From CAZXVW01 sp964644025 (lineage in GTDB: Bacteria; Acidobacteriota; Terriglobia; Bryobacterales; Bryobacteraceae), in contig CAZXVW010000087.1 of the NCBI GenBank assembly GCA_964644025.1, positions 1-17,107 on the forward strand: a stretch of 17,107 nt of DNA. The letters run 5' to 3'. A program made the translations under genes and the position numbers. Shown piece by piece: positions 6,765 through 13,257 of this stretch (its first letter is position 1; every line of letters starts with the position of its first letter). Below the pieces are notes generated by a model that saw only the letters and a list, made by a program, of their open reading frames with translations, did no database searches and was not told where the DNA came from.

Positions 6765-8876
6765 ATGAGAAGGCGAGCCGTACAGCTTCTGGGCGCGATT
6801 GTGCTCGCGGCCTCGGTCGCCCTGGTCATCTGGCAGGGCTCGTTTACCTTCGGCGAATTCGCTCCTACCAGCATCGAGCAAACTTACCTGTTCTGGGGCG
6901 TCTCCACGCTGATTTTTCTCCTGATGGTGACGCTCGGCTTCATGCTGTTCCGCACCGGCGTCAAGCTCTACATCGAGCGGCAGGCGAACCGCGAGGGAAC
7001 AGGAATTAAGACCAAGATGGTGATCGGGGCGTTGGCGCTGAGCTTCATCCCGGTTTTCTTTCTGGTGCTGTTCAGCGTGTCGGTGCTGAACCGGAACCTG
7101 GAGAAATGGTTCAGCCGGCCGGCGATGAATGTCCGGCTGAACCTGGAACAGATCAGCGCTTCGCTGGCGCGGGAGGCACGGGAGAAGGCGGAAGCGCAAG
7201 CCGGCTGGGCGGCCGGGCTGCCTGCCCTCAGAAGTTACCTTGCCACTGGAATCCGGGATGACCAAGCGCTGGAAGCCGTGTGCGGCCGCCACGGAGTCGG
7301 CGAGGTGTACCTCCTGCTAGCTGACGGCGCCAGGCGGGAGGTTTGTCCGGTTCCCGGGGAGAAGGCCGAGCCATCGGGCGGATGGGCGATCGCCCGCGCA
7401 CCGGTCACCGGCCCCGGGGGCGAGCGGGGCACGCTGGTTCTTGCGTCGCGAATCCCGGTGGATTTGGCGGCCAAGCAGCACGAGATCGAGAAGCACATCC
7501 ACGAATACGACCAGCTCACCGCGAACCGGAAAGCGACCCGGAAGACGTACCTGATGCTGCTCGCGCTGATCACGCTGTTCATCTTGTTCGTGGCCACCTG
7601 GATCGCGCTGTTCCTGGCCCGGCAGATCAGCGTGCCCATTTCCGCCGTCCTGGAGGGCGCCGAACAGGTGCGGAAGGGAAACCTGGGACACCGCGTCCAG
7701 GTCCAAGCCATTGACGAGCTGGCCAGCCTGGTGCGCTCGTTCAACGAGATGACCCGGGACCTGGAGGCGAACCGGCGGGAGCTGGAAAGCCGGCGCCGCT
7801 TCATCGAAGCGATCCTGGAGAATATTCCCACCGGCGTGATCTCTGTTTCTTCCAGCGGGCGAATCCAGATGGTGAACCGCGCACTGCCGGAAATCTTCTC
7901 CGAGGAAGGGGTGAAGGCGGCGAAGACGCTGTATGACCTGTTCCCGGCCGAAGACGCCGCCCAACTGCGCTATCTCTTGAACCGCGCCCGCCGAACCGGG
8001 GTGGCGTCCCGCCAGTTCGATTTCAAGGACGGGCGGAAGTCACTCCACCTGTCGGTGACCGTCTCGGCGCTGGAGGAGAAGACCAGCCGGGGCTTCGTGG
8101 TAGTGATCGAGGACACCGGTGATCTGCTGCGGGCGGAAAAGGCAGCCGCCTGGCGCGAAGTCGCGCGGCGGATCGCGCACGAGATGAAGAATCCGCTGAC
8201 CCCGATTTCCTTGTGCGCGCAGCGCATTGCGCGGCAGATCGAGCGCGCGGTGGAGGCCGGCGGGCCTCCCCGGCCGGAAGTAGCGCGGGTTCTGCGGGAA
8301 TGCTCGGCGACAATTTCCCAGGAGGTGGAATCGGTCCGCTCGCTGGTGGATGAATTCTCCCAGTTCGCCCGTTTTCCGTCGGCGCATCCGGAGCCCGCCG
8401 ACCTGAACGAGGTGGTCGAGAGCGGGCTGGCAGTCTTCGAAGGACGCCTGAACGGAATCGAATTGATCAAGGAGCTGAGTCCGGGCTTGCCGCCGGTGAA
8501 CATTGATCGCGAGCAATTCAAGCGGGTAGTGGTAAACCTGGTGGACAACTCCGCCGAGGCAATGGAGCATTCCCTGATCCGGCACCTGTACGTCGGCACC
8601 CGTGCCGCCGGCCCGGACGCGGTGGAACTGGTAGTGGCCGACACGGGCTGCGGCATCTCGGTGGAGGACAAGGAGCGGCTGTTCCTGCCCTATTTCACCA
8701 CCAAGGGGCACGGCACCGGGCTCGGCCTGGCCATTGTCAATCACATCCTTTCCGAGCACAGAGCCGAGATTCGGGTCGAGGACAACTATCCGGCGGGGGC
8801 AAAGTTCACTGTGGAAATCCCGGCGCTGGCGGCGAGCGCAGCAGGGCGGCGAGGGGCGGCGGGGAGCAGCGCATGA
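6765..8876 (+). CDS. NtrY-like transmembrane sensor histidine kinase
   Basis: A 703-residue kinase with the NtrY layout. Membrane segments lie at about 7-24, 40-62 and 84-106, followed by an extracytoplasmic region (about 107-262) and a fourth segment (about 263-285). HAMP (about 286-340) and PAS (about 345-455) domains follow. The HisKA motif R-I-A-H-E-M-K-N-P-L-T-P has phospho-acceptor His472. The ATPase domain has N-L-V-D-N-S-A-E-A-M (591-600), D-T-G-C-G-I (626-631), L-P-Y-F-T-T-K (641-647) and G-T-G-L-G-L-A (650-656). In other bacteria NtrY/NtrX handle nitrogen or redox and respiratory signals; the signal here is unknown. The sensor region has exactly two cysteines, Cys173 and Cys194. ATG 6765 is chosen over earlier in-frame codons because it follows GAGGG and TATAAT and directly precedes the first membrane segment. 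Its TGA overlaps the regulator's ATG. Confidence 0.88.
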   Translation: MRRRAVQLLGAIVLAASVALVIWQGSFTFGEFAPTSIEQTYLFWGVSTLIFLLMVTLGFMLFRTGVKLYIERQANREGTGIKTKMVIGALALSFIPVFFLVLFSVSVLNRNLEKWFSRPAMNVRLNLEQISASLAREAREKAEAQAGWAAGLPALRSYLATGIRDDQALEAVCGRHGVGEVYLLLADGARREVCPVPGEKAEPSGGWAIARAPVTGPGGERGTLVLASRIPVDLAAKQHEIEKHIHEYDQLTANRKATRKTYLMLLALITLFILFVATWIALFLARQISVPISAVLEGAEQVRKGNLGHRVQVQAIDELASLVRSFNEMTRDLEANRRELESRRRFIEAILENIPTGVISVSSSGRIQMVNRALPEIFSEEGVKAAKTLYDLFPAEDAAQLRYLLNRARRTGVASRQFDFKDGRKSLHLSVTVSALEEKTSRGFVVVIEDTGDLLRAEKAAAWREVARRIAHEMKNPLTPISLCAQRIARQIERAVEAGGPPRPEVARVLRECSATISQEVESVRSLVDEFSQFARFPSAHPEPADLNEVVESGLAVFEGRLNGIELIKELSPGLPPVNIDREQFKRVVVNLVDNSAEAMEHSLIRHLYVGTRAAGPDAVELVVADTGCGISVEDKERLFLPYFTTKGHGTGLGLAIVNHILSEHRAEIRVEDNYPAGAKFTVEIPALAASAAGRRGAAGSSA

Positions 8877-10237
8877 AACGGTTCCGCGTGCTCGTGGTGG
8901 ATGACGAACCCCTCATCCGCCAGTCGTTGCGGGGCGTGCTTGAAGACGAAGGCTACCTGACCGAGGAGGTCGACAGCGGGCAAGCCTGCCTGGAACAGCT
9001 CGGCCGTTACCGCTTCGACGCCGTCCTGCTCGACATCTGGCTCCCCGGCATGGACGGGCTGGACGTGCTGGCCCGCATTCAGGAGATGCCCTTCGCGGAC
9101 CGGCCCGCGGTGGTGATGATCTCCGGCCACGGCAATATCGAGACGGCGGTGAAGGCCACCAAGCTCGGCGCGTTTGACTTCCTGGAGAAGCCGCTGACCA
9201 TTGACAAGGTGACGCTGGTAGTGAGAAACGCGGTCGAGCAGCGCCGCCTGGAACTGGAAATCCGGCGGCTGCGCGAAGACGAGGACTCCTACCCCCGCAT
9301 CATCGGCGAGAGCGTTCCGATGAAGGCCCTGCGGCAACAGCTCAGCCTGATGGCGGCCACCAACGGGCGGGTGCTGATCTTCGGCGAGAGCGGCACCGGC
9401 AAGGAGCTGGTAGCGCACGCGATTCACGCGATGAGCCAGCGCGCCCGCGAACCGTTCGTGGACGTCAACTGCGCCGCCATCCCCGAGGAGTTGATTGAGA
9501 GCGAACTGTTCGGCCACCGCAAGGGCAGCTTCACCGGCGCCAGCGAGGACAAGATCGGCAAGCTGCAGAAGGCGGACGGGGGCACGCTTTTCCTGGATGA
9601 AGTCGGCGATATGAGCCTGAAGACGCAGGCCAAGGTGCTGCGCGCCCTGGACGAGCAGCGCTTCCAGCCGGTGGGAGCCGCCGAGTCCATCCGGGTGGAC
9701 GTACGGGTGATCGCGGCTACCAATAAAAACCTGGAGAAAGAGATCGAACGGGGTAATTTCCGCGAAGATCTCTATTACCGGTTGAACGTCATCCCTTTCT
9801 ACGTGCCACCGTTGCGAGACCGGTTGGAAGACGTGCCGTTGTTGGCGGACTACTTCTTGCGGGAATTCACCACCGCCTACGGGCGCAAGCCGAAGGAGCT
9901 CACCCCGGACGCCTACGCCGCGCTCACCGCTTACCGCTGGCCGGGTAACGTGCGGGAGTTGCGGAACCTGATGGAGCGAATCGTTATCATGAACCCCCAG
10001 GTCCGCATCGAGGCGCGCCACATTCCCTTGCCGGGAACGCGCCGGGGCGGCCGCGAGCAACGGCCGGATCATTTCGCCAGCCTCCAGCAGGTCCGCGAGG
10101 CGGCCGAGCGCGACTACATTCTTAAGAAGCTCCAGGAGACTGAGGGGAACGTCACGCGGGCCGCCGAGCTGCTGGGGCTGGAGCGGAGCAACCTGTACCG
10201 GAAGATGAAGGCGCTCGGGATTCACCCGAAGGCGTGA
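8873..10237 (+). CDS. NtrX/NtrC-family sigma-54-dependent response regulator
   Basis: A 454-residue regulator with three domains. The receiver (1-125) has D10-D11, phospho-acceptor Asp54 in V-L-L-D-I-W-L-P-G, the switch residue Ser84 and Lys106 in F-L-E-K-P. The AAA+ domain (about 143-370) has Walker A G-E-S-G-T-G-K-E (171-178), a sigma-54 contact loop reading G-S-F-T-G-A (218-223), Walker B G-G-T-L-F-L-D-E-V-G-D (236-246), and the R-E-D-L-Y-Y-R-L-N-V and W-P-G-N-V-R-E-L blocks. The Fis-type helix-turn-helix (about 412-450) reads N-V-T-R-A-A-E-L-L-G-L-E-R-S-N-L-Y-R-K-M. It should activate sigma-54 promoters when phosphorylated by the overlapping NtrY-like kinase. Overall it is closer to NtrX than to general NtrC. 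The loop has Ser where GAFTGA has Ala, a small change likely to be tolerated. Targets are unknown; no clear -24/-12 element was found in the window. Confidence 0.92.
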   Translation: MKRFRVLVVDDEPLIRQSLRGVLEDEGYLTEEVDSGQACLEQLGRYRFDAVLLDIWLPGMDGLDVLARIQEMPFADRPAVVMISGHGNIETAVKATKLGAFDFLEKPLTIDKVTLVVRNAVEQRRLELEIRRLREDEDSYPRIIGESVPMKALRQQLSLMAATNGRVLIFGESGTGKELVAHAIHAMSQRAREPFVDVNCAAIPEELIESELFGHRKGSFTGASEDKIGKLQKADGGTLFLDEVGDMSLKTQAKVLRALDEQRFQPVGAAESIRVDVRVIAATNKNLEKEIERGNFREDLYYRLNVIPFYVPPLRDRLEDVPLLADYFLREFTTAYGRKPKELTPDAYAALTAYRWPGNVRELRNLMERIVIMNPQVRIEARHIPLPGTRRGGREQRPDHFASLQQVREAAERDYILKKLQETEGNVTRAAELLGLERSNLYRKMKALGIHPKA

Positions 10238-10285
10238 GCGGGGAAGGCGCCGCCGGCCGGGACCTGGGCTGTCGATGTCTTTCGG

Positions 10286-10291
10286 TAGAAT
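10286..10291 (+). promoter_or_regulatory. Possible -10 element (TAGAAT) of the ccm cluster
   Basis: TAGAAT in the 89-base gap between the regulator stop and the ccmE ATG (10327) matches the -10 consensus at five of six bases. It would start transcription near 10298 with a leader of roughly 29 bases, containing GGGAG (10305-10309) and AAGGTG (10319-10324). No convincing -35 is visible, so ccm could also be read through from the two-component operon. Confidence 0.25.
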
Positions 10292-10326
10292 GGAAGAAAA
10301 CACTGGGAGCGGCCCGACAAGGTGAC

Positions 10327-10755
10327 ATGAAAACTCATACCAAGCTCGCCGTCCTCATCGTGGCGGTTATCGGCACGCTCGTCTGGCTCGCCGTCGGCGG
10401 GATCAATGAAGCCAAGACTTACTACAAGACGATCGCCGAGCTGGACGCGATGGGCGCCCGGGCGCTGGGCAAACGCCTGCGGGTCGCTGGGGACGTGGAG
10501 GAGGGCTCCATTACCCGCCGTGGCGCGAGCGTGCGCTTCACGTTGACGCAGGGTGCGTTGGAGCTCCCGGTGGTTTACGAGGGAGTCGATCCGCTGCCGG
10601 ACACCTTCAAGGACAGCGCCCAGGCCGTGGCGGACGGGAAGATGGCGCCGGACGGCGTCTTCCACGCCAACAAGATCCAGGCCAAATGCGCCTCGAAGTA
10701 CCAGGCCAGGCGGACTCCGGGCACCGGCGGTGGCCAGCGGGCCGGGCCGAGGTGA
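10327..10755 (+). CDS. ccmE: Cytochrome c maturation haem chaperone CcmE, cysteine (CxxxY) variant
   Basis: CcmE is the periplasmic, membrane-anchored haem chaperone of System I: it accepts haem from CcmABCD and hands it to CcmF. This 142-residue protein has one N-terminal membrane segment (about 6-25) and an OB-fold domain (about 45-125) with L-R-V-A-G-D-V-E-E-G and V-V-Y-E-G-V-D-P-L-P-D-T-F, typical of CcmE. The haem-attachment motif reads A-K-C121-A-S-K-Y125, where classical CcmE has H-x-x-x-Y (E. coli H-D-E-N-Y). Cys121 is encoded by TGC 10687-10689. A C-x-x-x-Y form is established in archaea, Desulfovibrio and some other bacteria. The C-terminal tail is short and basic, rich in Gly and Arg. 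ATG 10327 is chosen because it directly precedes the membrane anchor; AAGGTG sits close upstream. ccmF follows after 24 bases. Confidence 0.93.
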   Translation: MKTHTKLAVLIVAVIGTLVWLAVGGINEAKTYYKTIAELDAMGARALGKRLRVAGDVEEGSITRRGASVRFTLTQGALELPVVYEGVDPLPDTFKDSAQAVADGKMAPDGVFHANKIQAKCASKYQARRTPGTGGGQRAGPR

Positions 10756-10779
10756 CCGGATCACGAGTCTGAGGCGCTT

Positions 10780-12792
10780 ATGGAGAACCTGGGATCGCTG
10801 GCCATCCTGCTTGCCTTTTCCTTTTCGGTTTACGCGATTGCCGGCTCGATTATCGGCCAATGGAAACGCCGGCCTTTCTTGATCGCCAGCGCCGAGCGAG
10901 CTGTCTACGCGATCTTCGTCCTGCTGAGCTTGGCCTCCGCGTTGCTGGTCTATGCGCTGCTGACCAGCGACTTCCGCCTGGCCTACGTGGCCTCGGAAAG
11001 CAACCGGGACATGGCGCTGCTGTACAAGTTCGCCGCCTGGTGGGGCGGCCAGGAGGGATCGCTGCTACTGTGGGCCTGGATTCTGTCGGGCTATGCGGCG
11101 CTCGTCGTTTACACGAACCGGCGGCGGTTCCGCGGGATGATGCCATACGTCACCGCGGTGCTGATGGTCACGCAGTGCTTCTTCCTGATCCTGGTCGGAT
11201 TCGTGGTGAGTCCCTTCCAGGTGCTGGCGGTGGGGCGGGAAGTCGTGGCGGTCGCCGACGGCGCCGGCTTGAATCCGCTGCTGCAGTACTGGGCCATGGT
11301 CATTCACCCGCCGGTGCTGTACCTCGGTTACGTCGGCTTTGTCGTTCCCTTTGCTTTCGCCGTGGGATCATTGATTACCCGGCAGCCCGGCGACGAGTGG
11401 ATCCGCACCACCCGCCGCTGGACACTGGTCACCTGGGGATTCCAGACCGCCGGGATCCTGCTCGGGGCCGGCTGGGCTTACGCCGTGCTTGGCTGGGGCG
11501 GCTACTGGGGCTGGGACCCGGTGGAAAACGCCTCGCTGCTGCCCTGGATCACCGCCACGGCGTTCCTGCACTCGGTCATGATGCAGGAGAAGAAAGGGAT
11601 GATGAAGGTGTGGAACATGGCGCTGATTTCAGCGACCTACCTGCTTTGCATCTTCGGCACCTTCCTGACGCGCTCCGGCCTGGTCAGCTCGGTTCACGCC
11701 TTCGCGCAGTCGCCCATCGGGGTTTACTTCGCGGTGTTCCTGGCTCTCAGCACCGCCGCGGCGGCGTACCTGATCCTCGCCCGCCTGGATTACCTGAAGA
11801 GCGAATCGCAGTTAGAGAGCATTGTTTCGCGCGAATCCACTTTCCTGTTCAACAACCTGCTCCTGCTGGCAAGCTGCTGCGCGATTCTGTGGGGCACGCT
11901 GTTTCCGGCCATCTCGGAGGCCCTTGCGGGCGAGAAGATTAGCGTCGGCCCTCCATTCTTCAACCGCGTCAACGTTCCCCTCGGCTTGTTCCTGCTGCTG
12001 CTCACCGGCATCGGGCCGCTGATCGCCTGGCGCCGCAGCTCGCTCGACAGCCTGCGGCGGGCATTCCTGTGGCCGGCGCTGGCGGGCGTGGCCGTCGTCG
12101 CCGTCCTGGCCGCGGCGGGTATCCGGCACTTCTACGCCCTTGTCTCGTTCGGGCTGTGCGCTTTCGTCGCCTGGTCCATGCTGAGCGAGTATTACAAGGG
12201 CGCGCGGGTGATCCGGTCCCGGACGGGCGGCAACTGGGCGGCGGCGCTGGTGGAGCTGACTCACCGGAACACGCGCCGTTACGGCGGCTACATCGTGCAC
12301 CTGGGCATCGTCTGCCTGTTCGTTGGCTTCACCGGAGCGGCCTTCAACCGCAACACCAACGCCGAAGTGAAAATGGGCGGCTCCTTCCGCCTGGGTTCCT
12401 ACGAAATGAAGGTGACCGATATCGAGCAGGGCGACAATCCGAACTACGCCTGGGAACGGGTATTGGTGGAGGTGTACCGCGACGGTTCGCGGATCGGTCT
12501 TCTGCGGCCGGAAAAACGCTTTTACAAAGCCAGCCAACAGGGAACCTCTGAAGTGGCGATCCGCCGCCGGCTGAAGGAAGACCTGTACCTGAATTTCGCG
12601 GGTATGAACGCGGATGGAGACAAGGTCGTCATTCAGGCCTACGTCTTTCCGTTGGTCTCCTGGATCTGGATCGGTTTCGCCGTGCTGCTGGCCGGCACTC
12701 TGGTCTGCCTGGTGCCGAACAAGGTAAGATTGCAGCCCGCCCACGCGGATGCATTACCGGCATCCGCGGAAAGTGAACTGGTTCGTGACTAG
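10780..12792 (+). CDS. ccmF: Cytochrome c haem lyase subunit CcmF
   Basis: A 670-residue polytopic membrane protein of the haem-handling (HHP/WWD) superfamily that attaches haem from CcmE to apocytochrome CxxCH motifs on the periplasmic side. The WWD domain is at 231-256 (G-W-A-Y-A-V-L-G-W-G-G-Y-W-G-W-D-P-V-E-N). Four histidines occupy the positions expected for CcmF haem ligands: His176 (V-I-H-P-P-V-L-Y), His264 (A-F-L-H-S-V), His306 (S-V-H-A-F-A-Q-S) and His507 (Y-I-V-H-L-G-I). Fourteen or so membrane segments are evident, with a periplasmic domain near 525-620. Length agrees with the family (about 640-680). The start has GAGG five bases upstream. CcmF normally works with CcmH, which is not present here. 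The 3' end of the gene contains a perfect 9-bp hairpin. Confidence 0.95.
   Translation: MENLGSLAILLAFSFSVYAIAGSIIGQWKRRPFLIASAERAVYAIFVLLSLASALLVYALLTSDFRLAYVASESNRDMALLYKFAAWWGGQEGSLLLWAWILSGYAALVVYTNRRRFRGMMPYVTAVLMVTQCFFLILVGFVVSPFQVLAVGREVVAVADGAGLNPLLQYWAMVIHPPVLYLGYVGFVVPFAFAVGSLITRQPGDEWIRTTRRWTLVTWGFQTAGILLGAGWAYAVLGWGGYWGWDPVENASLLPWITATAFLHSVMMQEKKGMMKVWNMALISATYLLCIFGTFLTRSGLVSSVHAFAQSPIGVYFAVFLALSTAAAAYLILARLDYLKSESQLESIVSRESTFLFNNLLLLASCCAILWGTLFPAISEALAGEKISVGPPFFNRVNVPLGLFLLLLTGIGPLIAWRRSSLDSLRRAFLWPALAGVAVVAVLAAAGIRHFYALVSFGLCAFVAWSMLSEYYKGARVIRSRTGGNWAAALVELTHRNTRRYGGYIVHLGIVCLFVGFTGAAFNRNTNAEVKMGGSFRLGSYEMKVTDIEQGDNPNYAWERVLVEVYRDGSRIGLLRPEKRFYKASQQGTSEVAIRRRLKEDLYLNFAGMNADGDKVVIQAYVFPLVSWIWIGFAVLLAGTLVCLVPNKVRLQPAHADALPASAESELVRD
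12744..12768 (+). other. Hairpin in the 3' end of ccmF
   Basis: CGCGGATGC (12744-12752) and GCATCCGCG (12760-12768) form a perfect 9-bp stem with a seven-base loop ATTACCG, 24 bases before the ccmF stop. It lies in the sequence encoding the poorly conserved cytoplasmic tail. There is no T-run after it. It might mark an mRNA processing or partial termination point between ccmF and the next gene, or be chance. Confidence 0.35.
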
Positions 12793-12840
12793 AGCATCCA
12801 GGGTTGCGGATGACCGGAAACAGGGAGAGCAACTGAGTTG

Positions 12841-13257
12841 ATGATCGTTTTTCTCGCTGCACTGCTCATCGCGGGAGCGGTGCTATTTACATTCCGGGTC
12901 CGGCGGGAGGACCTGCCGGAAACCGATTCCGGCTCCGCCGCTGCTTATCTGGAGGCGCGCCGGGACCGGATTCAGGAGGGATTGCGCGATCTGGAATTCG
13001 AGTTCCGCGTGGCAAAACTCTCCGAGGCTGACTACCGCCGGAGCAGGGCGGAGCTGGAGCGGGACCTGGAGAGAGTCTCCGCCGAGCTGGAAAGCCGCCG
13101 CGCCGGCGAACCGCAACAGGCGCCCGCCGCGCCTCCGGCGCCCGGGCCGTCCGCCAAACGGGCCGGCCGCGTCTGCCCGCACTGCGGCGCCGAGTTCGAG
13201 CGCGAGCTGAAATTCTGCGGGGAATGCGGTAAGCCGATGAAAGGGGATGCCGCATGA
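12841..13257 (+). CDS. Membrane-tethered coiled-coil zinc-ribbon protein, CcmI N-terminus-like
   Basis: A 138-residue protein of unknown function inside the ccm cluster. It has one membrane segment (1-19) followed by R-V-R-R-E, which predicts the rest is cytoplasmic. A charged helical region (about 34-88) reads Y-L-E-A-R-R-D-R-I-Q-E-G-L-R-D-L-E-F-E and then K-L-S-E-A-D-Y-R-R-S-R-A-E-L-E-R-D-L. That resembles the first membrane segment and cytoplasmic loop of CcmI (NrfG/CycH), which also has an L-S-x-x-x-Y/F-x-x-x-x-x-E-L-E pattern. A Pro/Ala-rich linker leads to a C4 zinc ribbon, C112-P-H-C115 and C126-G-E-C129. The second CcmI membrane helix and periplasmic TPR domain are absent. ATG 12841 is used; TTG 12838 is possible, both behind GGGAGAG (12823-12829). 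Its TGA overlaps the next start (ATGA). The CcmI link is inference. Confidence 0.75.
   Translation: MIVFLAALLIAGAVLFTFRVRREDLPETDSGSAAAYLEARRDRIQEGLRDLEFEFRVAKLSEADYRRSRAELERDLERVSAELESRRAGEPQQAPAAPPAPGPSAKRAGRVCPHCGAEFERELKFCGECGKPMKGDAA

Noticed and set aside
4832..6874. A 680-residue open frame on the minus strand opposite the glycoside hydrolase
   Set aside because: The composition is that of reverse-complemented GC-rich codons with no domain signature, and it crosses the end of one gene and the promoter of the next.
8786..10303. A 505-residue open frame on the minus strand opposite the response regulator
   Set aside because: The plus-strand protein has every expected receiver, AAA+ and Fis-HTH motif; the antisense frame has none.
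10860..11942. A 360-residue open frame in another plus frame inside ccmF
   Set aside because: It is Arg/Gly/Pro-rich without motifs and fully inside ccmF, whose WWD domain and four histidines are intact.
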